The notes below the pieces were generated by a model that was given only the letters and a program-made list of their open reading frames with translations, ran no database searches and had not been told where the DNA came from. A stretch of 64,000 bases of DNA from Stropharia rugosoannulata (lineage: Eukaryota > Basidiomycota > Agaricomycetes > Agaricales > Strophariaceae): contig JANCIK010000007.1 of assembly GCA_028532985.1 (NCBI GenBank), positions 2,914,001 to 2,978,000 of the forward strand, in the 5' to 3' direction. Shown one piece after another: positions 45,206 to 56,871 of the stretch. The position numbers and the translations under genes are program-made. The number at the start of each line of letters is the position of its first letter. Positions within the stretch are counted from its first letter, which is position 1.

Positions 45206-45667
45206 CAGCGGGTATATGGTCATCTTGATAGAGAACGTCGCCAATGAGAGCTATTTTCACATGGACAAAAGTGATAACATACGATTTGAGAGTGAAACAG
45301 TCTTGATAAGTTCAAGTGCATTTCGAAGGTCTGACATGCTTAAATAAAAGTAAGTAAAATAACTACACAGACACACAGCATCCCGGGGAAATGAAGTTGG
45401 GTACCTGTCATTTGCCTGGCGTTTCTCTCTCAAATCTCGATTCTCATGAGAGAGCTGCGGACAGAGGGCCCTTCCATCGGTAACCTGGCTGCTTGGTGTC
45501 TCCGCTCGGGCTTCTTTTAGGCTTCTTGAGAGAAGCTGAATCGCGTGTAAGACATTGTCGTCGTTGATGCGGCATTCCTTATCGGTTTGCCTGAGTAATG
45601 TTCCAAGTACCAGGGAGAACGCCATTGATAAACAGTGAGACATAGAACTCTTGAATGTGGCCCACAT
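45206..45667 (-). CDS. Hypothetical short gene, or 5' exons of the membrane-protein gene
   Basis: Three minus-strand blocks, 45667-45405, 45338-45283 and 45250-45206, join in one frame through good GT-AG introns. They give a mildly hydrophobic start (MSHCLSMAFSLVLGTLL), a charged helical part (HENRDLREKRQANDSMSDL) and SLIGDVLYQDDHIPAG-like sequence near the end. The next splice can go two ways: to a short tail ending at about 45117, or to 45114 and on into the Ser/Thr-rich protein. No family is recognised. Exon-like frame continuity is the only evidence that it is real. Confidence 0.4.
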
Positions 45668-47046
45668 CGATTTGGTGCGCGAGGCCCCGCCCCACTCCGA
45701 ATTCGCTCGTTCTCGTTCTTCCAGAGAAAGAGAAGATGAAAGAACTTGTCCTACGAAGAAACTCTGATTGAAATGTGTTCGCAGACCGATGGCTGCTCCG
45801 TCACCAGCACGCAGTTGATGTGGAGCTTATAAGTAAACATGGTGTCGTGCCCTTCATCTTGCACAATTGCAGTGCTCGATCAAGCCCGAGATGAGGGGAC
45901 GGAAGGAAGGCAAAATTGTCGCCGTGCGTTTTTATGAACATCAACACATGTGCGGACCCTGAGCGGAGACCAATCCTGCGCCACCGTCATCCCACAATCA
46001 AAGCTAGCGATGTTCAACACCCTCCAGAGGTACTAGTAAGACAATCACATTTGCAAGTATGATTGTTTTGTCATGCCAACAAGGCGAGTCGACAGTCAAG
46101 ACCAGAAAGCTTTGACGAGTGTCCTGAACAAAGACCTTTGACACAACGTTTGACAGGTAGAATGTAACCGTTGCATCGCTGTCGACTGCCAAAGCCACTT
46201 TGAAGTCTAAAATAACCCATAACCGGTTGGCGGTGTTGACTTGTAGACGTGCTCTGCCTCCTATCTTTTTATGAGCAAGGCAGATTCATAGCTTTTCATA
46301 GCCCAGTATCATTCTTCATATCGATATGCTTGTGATATGTGACGACGGGTACTGTCAGAAAGCAAAAAGAACGATATTCGGGCATTTGTCTTTGCACACC
46401 AGGTTGAATCGCCCAGAGATTGCCAGCACGTAACCAATTGATAACCAACGAAGTGTATGGTTTAGGCGAAATGTAGTTGACAGACGTTCATGCACATGCA
46501 TCATGCATCATGTTTTGAAAGGTTGAGTACAAGTTGAGTCAAAGTTGAACGTTGAGTTATGACGAGACAAGGATCTACGTAAAATCGCATGATTACGTAC
46601 GCCGCTCTTCCAGGTCCGATAAACCTTGTTTGTAACCTACCATCATACCTCCACCGGAGATTCTACTAAAGCGCAACGCTTTCTACTTGCTTTCTACTAG
46701 CCCTGAAAACATGGTTAGCACATTGATAAGTATTGGACCTTGCGCGGGGATTAGAAGTTTGAGTCTACTGTGACCATTGCTGCAGGTAAGTGCGAGGCCA
46801 CATTGTGAGGTTCGTGCCTGTTACGACCGACTTATTTTCATAGAGGTTACATGTGTTGCTGTAAAAACAACGCCGTTAATTTACTCGGTGAATCAGGGAA
46901 TATTCGCACTAGTAAACAGCCATTCACTGCAGTTCCGTTAAGTTGGTGCGTAGCAAATCCATTTTCTACTCGTCAAATGCTCAATTTTAATTATCAACTG
47001 GTAGGTGCATGTTGTGAATACTGGCGGACATCGTAAATCTGAAAGC
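45668..47046. other. Intergenic region
   Basis: 1.4 kb with no supported gene. GTTGAG(T/A) words cluster at 46520-46560. It holds the promoter of the upstream exons and the 3' end of the DUF2264 gene. Confidence 0.5.
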
Positions 47047-49097
47047 TTAAAGAGCAATTATCGCGAGCAATTCTGCTGGTATAGTCGGCCGTTTGTTCCA
47101 TTCAGCCAACCACCCCTTTCGTGGACCCTTTTCTTCTCCGACAGTCGGGATGGCAAAAACGGCAGTAATCAACCATTTGTTTTCTTGTCCTTCGTGTTCA
47201 CCCGTCAGTGTTGGCAGGACGGCGCGCGGTACCATCAAGTTCGTATTCGCATCCGTGCGGATAACCTTGCCTACCCTCGACACGTTCCCTCCCTCAAGGT
47301 CGGCTATGCCTGAAACACCCGCTCGAGAAGTCGCCCTTCCCAGCCGACCTTCTTCGTAGGTACCAAACGCTTCGCCTGTGGACGGTTCCAGCGCCCGTGC
47401 ATCCTCCCCCTGTCCATATATCGCAAAACCACCCTCCGCGGATGTAAGACTGCGACCCGTCTTGATCCTATGAATGCGTAGATGCCAAAGGGGCGAATTT
47501 TCCTGAGGCGGAATGAGCCAGGTCTCGACCTCGACGTCCTTCCATGGGTACCACATAGACCTCAACCATTTCCCATCCTCGATCCGGGCTTCTCGAGTAT
47601 CCCTTCGGCATTTCCATGTCTCGCCATTGTCATCACTAAGCGCGAGTGTATTATCACCACCCAATTCCTCCAAGGTCAAATTCCCGACTGGCACGCTATA
47701 CCCAAAGGCCGACGAATAGGCGAGCTTGCCATATTTCGCTGCGCTCTGTTTGACGGGATACGAACACTGCTGGCCAGACGACAGAAGATAGGTGTGGCCA
47801 CCCACGTTCGTTGTTATATGAAGGGGATGACTGAGTGCTTTAATCGTACCACGCAACACCGCGGGATATGGTTCTTCTTCAGAAGTCCAGAATGGGTGCG
47901 TTTCGGGCAGGCTTAGCGCAATGAACGATTTGCAACACCAGTATGGGGATCCAGAGGAGTTGTAATTCTCGGTCATGCTTTGGTTTGGGTAACAGTAGCC
48001 GATAGTCAGTGTCCCATCGGGATAGTACGACCCAGGCTGTTTCGCCCAAAAGCGAATATTGCGAAGCTGTAGGCCCTTTACGATTCCCCAAGTCAACGGC
48101 TCAGGGAGGTCTACATCAGCAAAAGCCAAAGCACCCCAGAAGGACGACATCGCAAATCTGTACGTCAGACTGCGTCCAAACGGGATGGCGCGCCCTTTCA
48201 ATATTGGTGGTTAGTATTTTGTATCTGTACTTTTTTTTTCTCTCGCAACTTACCCTCCTCATCAAAATAGTGCACGAAGTCCAGTGCGAATTTCCGCGCC
48301 CTGTTTCTATATTCTTCGCATCTCGCGGGGTCTTCCGCCTGCGCCAGTTTAGAATACACGAGCTGCGCATATTGGATGGCGAATGACGAAGAATAATAGT
48401 CCAGCTGGACAACGCCCTCCGGGCCGTCGCGCGACCAGCCGTCCCCGATATAGAACGTGTCCAGGTGATCCATGTCTGCCTTCATCCGCTTTGCATCAAA
48501 ACGTGGCGAACCGGCGCGGGACAGGCCCAGGTTGGCAAACACCTTCACAGACAAAGTATCAGCTTCCATAGGGCACCATAACGGCGAAAGGGCATATCGT
48601 CACGCCCGACCCACTCTGAACCACAGCCAATTCGTATTCGGCATCGCCTTGTCGTTCATACCGCCTAGCCAGTCCTCGAAATGCTTTTTTGCAGCCGGCT
48701 CCAGCGGGTCCCACAGCTGCTCCTTTGCAATCGCGATTGCGAACCCGATCGCCGAGCACTCGACCATCCGTTGGTCCCTATTGCGCATGTTCCCCCAGAA
48801 TTCGTTACTTGAAGGGTCTGTGCCATTTTTGAACCCATCCACCCAGCGCTGCGTACCCGCGTAATCGCCTCCGCCCGCAAGAAGCGACGCAAGTCCCCAG
48901 ATAGGTCTCGAGAAACCTTCGAGCTGCGCGGCTATGTCGTCAAAGTGCGTGCCGGTGTAGCCAAGGTGGATGCGCGCGCCTCCGGGCGAGGTGTGCGCTG
49001 CGAGAGGGTCGAGGTGATCGATCAAGAATTTCGCAAGGTCTGCCTTGGTCTTGAGGGGGTTAGACGCAAAAGGCGCGGTAGGAATAAATTCTGCCAT
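47047..49097 (-). CDS. DUF2264 family protein, 3 exons
   Basis: Exons 49097-48615, 48542-48254 and 48194-47047 (1,920 nt, 639 residues, normal length). Conserved blocks include [74 protein letters not shown] followed by [12 protein letters not shown], and [19 protein letters not shown]. These resemble the DUF2264 family of bacteria and fungi. I believe it has an alpha/alpha toroid related to glycan-degrading enzymes, which makes a hydrolase or lyase on oligosaccharides plausible but unproven. There is no signal peptide, so it acts inside the cell. It is divergent from an MFS transporter gene 1.4 kb away. Confidence 0.85.
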
Positions 49098-50482
49098 AGT
49101 GGATACTTCTCGTTCGTTCTCTTATGTTCTTATACGCGATTTGCATTATTACAACGCCGTATACTCGCTGGGGTGCGGGCCGCTCCACTAGCTGCGGTCC
49201 GTATGTTTCTACAGACTTTCCCACATGCCCGCTGGCTTAACTTTTTATACATTTCATTTGCAGACTTGAAATCCGTGCCAAGTCGAGCGATGTCGGTCCG
49301 CATCGTGCGGGCAGAGCCTTCTCTGGGCCTTGGTTGGATACCTATGCGTTATAGCAGCATACTGGCGCATGTAGGCGATGTAATCACTTAATGCGAACAC
49401 CGGGAAATGCCAAACTTAACTGTGCTAATTCGCCATCATTGCACTAGGCTTCTGAAAGCCCGACGTTACCACTTTTGCTCCGTCTTCGGTACCTCTAGCG
49501 CTGTTCGTGGTCATCTGGTCTGTCAGGTTCGACTTAGATTGATTGAAATTCAGAAGTAAGTATGCACATTTACTTGCATTCCGTACGGGCCATTTATTCT
49601 CTGAGCGTATCCGAGTTTTTATTATGTTCGAGGCACATTCATTTTCTCCGACATTGCTCTCTCCCTTGTCTCAAAACTTATTGTTGAAGCAAGGTTGGCC
49701 TCTGGTAAACATTATATTCTGAATGAAGGTACGTCAAATGCATACCTGTGTGGTATCGTTTCAGTGAAATATAACAGCTAACTTGCCTTGTATGAAATCC
49801 TGACTGAATGAGACAGAACCTTAAGTTCAGGCATCGGAGGAAGTCGGATTGAATGAAAGAGGTACGTATTCGTTGGCTCCCAAAGCTAAAGGGTTGAAAC
49901 AGTCCGAACTGGACCCGAGGGGCGTATTAGGACTGTTCCTATCTGCAGCTATCGCTATGTAGTCGCCAATCCTCACTGCATACACAATTTGCTGAATTCG
50001 GAAATGAAGTTGCTCTATTAGGGTGGCATATCTCCGCCTTTATGAACTCTGCTTTCCGACAGATGTTGAGAATTTACTTACACACATAGCAACCTCTACG
50101 AGCCTCCGATACGCGGTCCATGGTGGGTAAATACTTGGGTCTTCGTTATAGGCCCAATTTTCAGGGCTGATTAACCTAGGACGTTTGAAGCAATTTCGGC
50201 AGCCAATTAAATGGCTAGCAGCCTTTGTGTGGTAAGTGGATGAGATTAAGACATTTGCCACCGCAAACACCCGGGCGGGAATTACATACATACCAGGTTC
50301 TACAACACGATCGTAGCGGCGTCCCTTTGGATTTGACAGATATGGTTTTCAACGGACCTGATGACAGTGCACACTCTATGTCTCTATAGAGCCATAGGTA
50401 CATATGACAGCGTAGTCGCAGGATCGAGCCCACACCCGCTATCTTTGACGTCCACAACCCATCTCATTATTGAGTCTTGCTC
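49098..50482. other. Shared upstream region of DUF2264 and MFS genes
   Basis: 1.38 kb between two divergent genes. No ORF or RNA is supported. It should hold both promoters, and no unambiguous TATA box was found. Confidence 0.5.
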
Positions 50483-52446
50483 ATGTCTGTGCAGGAGAGA
50501 AAGAGTATCAGTGACACGTCGTCCGATACTGAGAAGGCTCCAATTCCATGTGATGACACCGGACGACCAACCTTCAATGCAGCACGAACTAAACAACTTC
50601 TTCGAAAAATGGACCTGAACTTAATACCGTTCCTGGCACTACTCTACCTGTTTGTTTTTCTAGATTAACGTCGTCCAGTCGATTTGTGCTAATATAATCA
50701 CTCTTGCCCTTTAGGCTCGCGTTTCTTGACCGGAGCAACGTAGGAAATGCTAGACTTGCAGGACTCGAGCATGACCTTTCCATGGACCCAAAGAGTTTGG
50801 ACTATAATGCAAGTAAATGTCCTCACCCATGATCTGGACATACAATAATTGTAACTCCGTATCTGTAGGTTGCCCTTGCCGTCTTCTTCCCGTGGTATGT
50901 GGTTGCGGAGATACCGAGCAACATCATGATGAAGCGTACGAGCCCGTCTTTGTGGCTCTGTGTGATCATGATAATGTGGGGTATTAGTAAGTGCTTGCTG
51001 TATACACCATGACTCGGTAGATGGTAAACTCATGCCCACAGTTATGATTTCCATGGGCTTTGTGAAGAACTTTAAAAGTCTTCTGGTTGCAAGAATGGCA
51101 TTGGGACTTGCCGAGGGGGGACTATTTCCCGGTGTAGCATGGTACATTACTCTCTGGTATCGCCGACATGAATGCGGCCTACGTATAGCGGTTTTTGTCT
51201 CTGCCGCTACCCTCGCAGGTGCATTCGGAGGTCTCCTGGCAAGGGGAATTTCCGACATGAAAGGTGTCGGCGGACGGCCTGGATGGTCATGGATTTTTAT
51301 TCTGGAAGGTCTCGTTACTGTCATTGTAGGTTTTTTTACGCGATGGCTTGTAAATGATGGTCCGGAAACGTACGTGCTTTGTTAATTTCTCGTGCACAAA
51401 AGACTGAAGCTTACTATAAATTAGAGCCAAATTTCTGACCAAGGAAGAGCGGATTGAAGTTCAAGCCCGCCTTAAGTTGGATCGCACTTCACTGGCGGAC
51501 GAATACCATGTAAAGTATATATTTGCTGCTCTGAAGGATTGGAAGATATACGTACACATACTCATTGGGACCGGTTTGTGCTTTTTCCTCTGGAGTACAC
51601 TATAGTACACTCATGCAAAATCAGGCATAGTCATACCTCTTTATTCCATCTCCTTTTTCCTTCCAACAATCGTCAAAAATATGGGTTATACAAACAACGA
51701 GTCGCAATTAATGAGTGTCCCACCATATTTTCTCGGCTGCATCTCTACTGTTGCTGGGAGCTATTATGCGGATAGGATGAAACAGCGCGGTGTCTTCATG
51801 ATACTCTTCTGCTGCATTACCATCCTTGGATTTGTCTTCCTCATATCCACCCACGCGCCGCATGTGCAATATGCGGGAACATTTTTTGTGATTGCAGGGT
51901 ATGTTAAACGTAGTTCGTTCCCAGAGGAAACATAAACCCAACTGACTCTCTCATCCCATCCTTACCAGAGTGTACCCACTTATCCCTATGCTTGTGGCTT
52001 GGAATGGAAATAATATTGGTGGCTCGACCAAGCGTGCCGTTGGTATCGCTATGCAAGTTGGTAAGTATAGTTCTGTCTACCGCTACTTGTTATTTTTATT
52101 TACATTAAATGGTTCTGTAGGATTCAGTAATTTGGGGGGTGTGGTTTCTGGCTTTGTCTACCGCACAAAGGATAGCCCACGTTACTTTTCCGGGCATGGC
52201 CTCCTCATCGGAGTACTTTCGATGAGCCTTGTTCTGTCGATAGCTATGCGCCAATATCTCATTCGAGAAAACGCTCGCCGGGACGCTGATATGAAGGCCA
52301 AAGGTCTGACTTTGGAGGCATACACCGACGAAATGATGCACGAGGAGCGTGAAAAGGGAGATTATGCAACTGTAAGCAGCGATTTAGTAGTGGGAATCAC
52401 TAAATTCTGACGCAAGTCCCCATAGTTCTTCCGATACACTATATAG
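50483..52446 (+). CDS. MFS transporter of the anion:cation symporter (Dal5/Tna1-like) family, 9 exons
   Basis: Exons 50483-50649, 50715-50808, 50869-50986, 51042-51369, 51425-51573, 51625-51898, 51969-52060, 52121-52371 and 52426-52446 (1,494 nt, 497 residues). Family blocks are LAFLDRSNVGNARLAGLE, YNVALAVFFPWYVVAEIPSN, ARMALGLAEGGLFPGVAWYI, GRPGWSWIFILEGLVT, NNIGGSTKRAVGIAMQVG, and the end GDYATFFRY. About 12 membrane helices are expected in the plasma membrane. Yeast relatives carry allantoate, nicotinate, biotin or pantothenate. The second intron starts with GC (GCAAGT) rather than GT; the frame and the YNVAL block require it. The start is the first ATG in frame with the conserved DxNLIPFLALLYL segment. 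Confidence 0.9.
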
Positions 52447-52816
52447 GTGGTACGATCAGATAGTTTTGTAGTTTTGGTATATGTACTCATAGCGCAGACG
52501 TGAATGGGACGTAGGAAATAGAAGATAATAGTTCGGAGTGACCATTCTTATAGGTTATGGCACTCGGTTAGTTTCCGGCCAGCTAGTGCAGGCAAGCTAT
52601 GTCCAAGTTAGGGTATATGTTGTTACCGCCTCAAGTTAGCGTGAGTGAAGCTTCGTTTATGGTCTTTCATTTCCACCGTAATTTTCATAGTGATATTTGA
52701 GTGATATGAAGTATTTCTTAATCATGGCCGTACTGGCACAACACCCTCAGTTACTACAACTTCACGCAGTTTATGTAATGTCTCTCATGGTTACAATGAT
52801 GCTAAATGCTCAGCGC
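52447..52816. other. Convergent 3' regions of the MFS and HsbA-like genes
   Basis: 370 bp with no gene seen. Confidence 0.6.
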
Positions 52817-53622
52817 TCAGGCGTAAGCTGATATAGCTATGGTTAAGGCAGAATGAACTGCGTTATGAAAATTGTTAACCCCTATGACCGAGGCAGTCTG
52901 TAATAAATAGAATACGCAGTTGGCCTCGGAGTACATCAGAGTTGACGTCAAGATATATGCTTACCGGAACGTTCATAGTTAACGCGTTGGTAAGCGCAGT
53001 GCTATTTCCGTCCATAAACCTCAAGTCCTGTAAGACGAGTTGGGGGATGCCTTGGACAGGCAGTGCTGACAAGGATTTGGGTTAGTCACATAACAGAGTA
53101 TGCAATTTGTGCTCCCCATGGCCTCTCACAAGCAAGTGCGGATTTCTTGGTGATCATCAGGGCTGCTGCGTGTTGGATTATGGGCGTCAAGGGCTCAAGC
53201 ATTTGAACAATATTTGCACTGTCCGTCATATCAAGTGCACCATTTGCCTACAATAAAGTGGCACACCTCTATGTTAGATATAACAATGCTAATAATAGTC
53301 TTTCTAACTTACCATGACATCTTTGGTAGTAGTAGCAAGGGCACCCATTATGCTTACTGAGGCGGAATGGATGGCCTGCAGCATTCAATATAAAAGACCT
53401 TGAGGTGTACAGCAAGAGAAACGTACGTACCAGAGCACCAGAGAGGGTTCCTCCGGCCATTGGATACGCAGTAATTTGCTCATCAAGCATATTGACCTTA
53501 TTCGAGATCATCGACAAGTCGGCCTCGATTAGTGGCACGGATCGCTGAGCCAAGGGCGTTGCAGAGGCGTGAGTGAGTAAGATCGTGACGAAGGCGGCAA
53601 GGGGGGATTTCAGAATATACAT
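52817..53622 (-). CDS. HsbA-like secreted cell-wall protein, 5 exons
   Basis: Exons 53622-53431, 53375-53313, 53247-53130, 53065-52965 and 52897-52817 (555 nt, 184 residues). It has a signal peptide (SPLAAFVTILLTHASATPLA) and then a helical domain of about 150 residues with VPLIEADLSMISNKVNMLDE, GALAIHSASVSIMGALATTT and LTPIIQHAAALMITKKSALA. There are no cysteines in the mature part. This matches the hydrophobic surface-binding protein A (HsbA) / galactomannoprotein family. The Aspergillus member adsorbs to hydrophobic surfaces and recruits cutinase. In basidiomycetes such proteins are secreted and often numerous. Confidence 0.82.
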
Positions 53623-53695
53623 TGTTACAGCGAGAAAGTGTTACAGAGGTTAATCAAAAGTTCTCAATAGTGAGGGCACTATAATTTGCGTGTGC

Positions 53696-53703
53696 CTTTT
53701 ATA
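53696..53703 (-). promoter_or_regulatory. TATA box of the HsbA-like gene
   Basis: TATAAAAG on the minus strand, 74 bp before the ATG at 53622. It is a strong match with normal spacing. Confidence 0.65.
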
Positions 53704-55670
53704 CGCAGCCATTGAAGTCACCCGGAGTGACCGAGTCCATCCTCTCTGCCTTACAAGTAAAGGTAATTAACACGATGTTGATACAAAGTACAGGAATGTA
53801 GATTCAATATACTTCGACGGTTCTCTACTAGTTTACGAGTGCTACGAAAATGAATGGCATCACATCGAAGGGACGCGAAATGCATCTATAACACATGCCA
53901 GTGCATCTGCAACGATGCAACTCAGTCATGGCTCAGCAGCAATGGAGGATATTTACCCATTGGCCTTCGGGTACCCATAATAAGAAGGCTGTAAGCCAAA
54001 TTCAGGACCTTTTCTTTGCCGAGCACGCCACGTTGAAAGCAGCCTGGATACCGTTTTAAACGAGAAGCACGATGACCATGCAGCTTGAAGCGACGTAACA
54101 AATAGAAATGGAAGTAGAGAAATTGGGGCGGATCTCATGAAGGAAATAATCCATGGGTAGATTCAGTTATCGTACCATGAGTATATATACGTAGGGAATA
54201 ATCAGGTATTCCTTAATGGGGATGCTACATCGATGCCCATTGCTGCAACTCGTGTTGGACTGACGAAGTTTTAAGTATAAGTAAATATTTCAAGGGATGC
54301 AATTTGGAATATCAGGAATGTCGAGAACTATGACTGTCCCCGGGACAGTGGTCCGTCATATTATTATACATATACTCATAGTAAAAGGCAATCACGACAT
54401 GATACAGACGTGGGAGCAGGGCCGGAATTGTCTTCCACATGTTTAGGCACACAGCTGCTCTTTGAATCCGTCATGCTCGGGTCATTGCTCTTGCTGAAAG
54501 CCTTGGGTCACGAGTCTCGCGATGTCTACACGGACTGTCATTAATGCAATTTGATATACAAAGGCTGAGCGCTGATTGACAGACATGATCATAAAACCAC
54601 ACTTCTGTTATGCAAACAAACCTTTATCAAGTTACTGATCTTACGACGGAACATCAACTTATTAATGTTACAACGGGACTGTGTAGTTTACATCAATAGA
54701 TTCTTTTATTTCCAGCTTCATTCCGAATAAACTGCGTGAGAGGTATTCCTATCAGATTACATGCGCTCGTGGCTTTGGGTTCTGACATGTGAAGACAGCG
54801 CATCCTCGGAAATGCACGACTTCAAGGTGAAGCGGCCTACAAATCAGGAGGCATGATATACTAAGTGCCATGGTATTCCCACTGTGTACTTGTCAGTCCT
54901 GCAATGTTGCTGCGGTGTAAAGTACACGTGTATATATAATAATATATATCTTAGAGAAAGAGCACTCAAAGCGAAAGGACGTCTCTGCGAGATGCAACAT
55001 TTGGGCTCATTATGAGCGTGAATTAATGCCTCGTTTAGCGCGAGTGATATTTCTAATCTAAAGTTATCACATCCATTAATACGATTAAGTACTTAGGGAT
55101 TACTTACCCGCTGACAGTAAGGACAGAGGCAGATGAGCTTTCCGTTTCCAGCCAAGCAGACTATCCATTCCTCACTTTGAACCCGGCGAGTCGGATCTCC
55201 GAGTCCCTCCGATTGTCAGATATGGCGGCCATGACATTGACAGCACAGCTGAATAATGCAAATAGGAAGGTCTGAAGATGAGGGAAAGAGGCAGATCTAG
55301 TACACACCCACATTTAAAATCTCACGCGACATATTCCATGTCTGATAGACGTCCAATGTACATGAATAGTGTTCCATGGAAATCTGAAGAAAGCTCGGCT
55401 CCATCGGCTTTCATAACCTGTTGTTTTACTAACAAACCAGCCGCACAGCGGCGAGTCACTGAATACTTGTGTAGAGACTAGAATAAATATTCTCTCAGGG
55501 TCCAGGCATGTCTAGCTTGATATAGATCGTCACTTTGCTCATCGACTGAATAATATCAGTATTTGTTACCGACGTCTGTCTATGCGTGCCTGTCACGGCA
55601 AAAAATCCAATGTCCATTATGCAGTGACTGTACAGTTAATGGGTAGTCCGATATGTTTCTCCGTTTCTGC
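53704..55670. other. Intergenic region upstream of two secreted-protein genes
   Basis: About 2 kb, AT-rich. The only frame of note is a 61-residue minus ORF at 54138-53953 with a hydrophobic start, listed separately. An AT-rich TATATATAATAATATATAT run is at about 54931-54949. Confidence 0.5.
53953..54138 (-). CDS. Possible small secreted peptide precursor, 61 residues
   Basis: The ORF starts MRSAPISLLPFLFVTSLQAA, which looks like a signal peptide, and continues to a basic site RARQRK followed by GPEFGLQPSYYGYPKANG and a stop. A signal peptide, a dibasic cleavage site and a short Tyr/Gly/Pro-rich tail are the parts of a processed peptide. No family is recognised and a chance ORF of this length is quite possible. 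Confidence 0.2.
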   Translation of the reverse strand: MRSAPISLLPFLFVTSLQAAWSSCFSFKTVSRLLSTWRARQRKGPEFGLQPSYYGYPKANG

Positions 55671-55677
55671 TATAAAA
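55671..55677 (+). promoter_or_regulatory. TATA box of the small secreted protein gene
   Basis: TATAAAA, 78 bp before the ATG at 55749. A C/A-rich leader with TCTCAGTAATCGAGTACA follows up to the start. Confidence 0.65.
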
Positions 55678-55748
55678 GAAACATTGTTCAACCTAACATC
55701 TCAGCTCCAAGCTCCAGTTCACATATCATCTCTCAGTAATCGAGTACA

Positions 55749-56286
55749 ATGTTCAAAGCAGCATTTGTCGCTCTCATTGCCGCCGCGGCCTTAGCCAGCG
55801 CAAGCCCCACGGACAATCCCCGTGTCTTCAAATCGGTACGTATCCCAAAACCATGCATGTATTCAACTCCTCTAATGATTATTAAAGACGAAATTCTCTG
55901 GAAATTTTGCAGACGCCATCGTCGGGTCTCTCAAGCTTAAATCCCCTGCCGGCTCCAGTCTTGAGAGGCGTCAAGACGGATCGTTTGACGGAGACGTCGT
56001 TTTGTGCGGCGGCGCCGATTGTGCCTCCGACTGCTTCGATATCTCCACTATGGGTGGCGGAAACACTGGTCAATGCGAATTTACGATTCCGAACCCTTTC
56101 TTCTCCTTCGGGCTCACCAATCCACCCGAAGGCACTTTCTTCCCTTTTACGATTGGAATCAATCTGGCCCCGGCTGCTTGCCCCACTGACCTGTTCGACC
56201 TCACAGAGGCCAATGTATGCTTCAATGTCCCTGGAGGAGGAAACGGCTGGACCTTCGAGCCTGGTGACATTTCAATTATAAACTGA
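55749..56286 (+). CDS. Small secreted protein with six cysteines, 2 exons
   Basis: Exons 55749-55835 and 55888-56286 (486 nt, 161 residues). It has a clear signal peptide (MFKAAFVALIAAAALASASP). A Kex2-like LERRQ site lies near residue 60, so residues 20-60 may be a pro-region. The mature part has six cysteines (CGGADCASDC, QCEF, AACP, VCFN) and many Gly, Phe and Asp residues. I recognise no family. Small size, signal peptide and even Cys number are typical of effector-like or surface-active small secreted proteins of fungi. The strong TATA box suggests tight regulation. An alternative acceptor 25 nt downstream would shift the frame out of the Cys-containing part, so the upstream one was chosen. 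Confidence 0.8.
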
Positions 56287-56865
56287 TCTGTATGTAAAAT
56301 AGTGTACTTGAACTGTTCTACGAAAAAATGGGGGAGAAATATAGCTTGTACCACTGTAAAGAATGTCTATTGATACATTTGAGGAATTAAATTACTCATG
56401 TTTGTCAAACATACCGGAAAGATAACAAAACGCACTACAGATAAGGATTAATTGTGATACATATAATTTTCTGATATGATAGCCCAAAATTAAGTTAACT
56501 TCTTACAAAAGGCAATGCGGCCTCGGGCGCTAAATGTGTTCAAGTGATATCAAGAGTCTATAAATAGGCACTTACGTTCATGATGATGTTATGTTGTTGC
56601 CATATCACTCGGCTATGTATCAAGTTGGTCCAGACTATGGCTGTGTCGAACGGAAGCAAAATATCAACGGAATTCCCTCTACAGAAAACTTTTGCACCCA
56701 CGATGCGACACCGCCCTGAGGACTCTTCCTGGTCACCAAAAAATCCGAAGTGACGGAGGATATTATACTTTAAAAGGCTTATTTATGGAGAATCTGCATC
56801 GATATTCTAAAGGTATGTACTACGTGTATGAGGAATCCTTAGAGAACATGAGTTCCGAGATTTCA
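56287..56865. other. Spacer between secreted-protein gene and LINE
   Basis: 580 bp with no supported gene. It ends at the presumed target duplication of the LINE. Confidence 0.5.
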
Positions 56866-56871
56866 CTATGT

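Noticed and set aside
49490..49540. Possible tRNA B box (GGTTCGACT)
   Set aside because: No matching A box or cloverleaf pairing around it.
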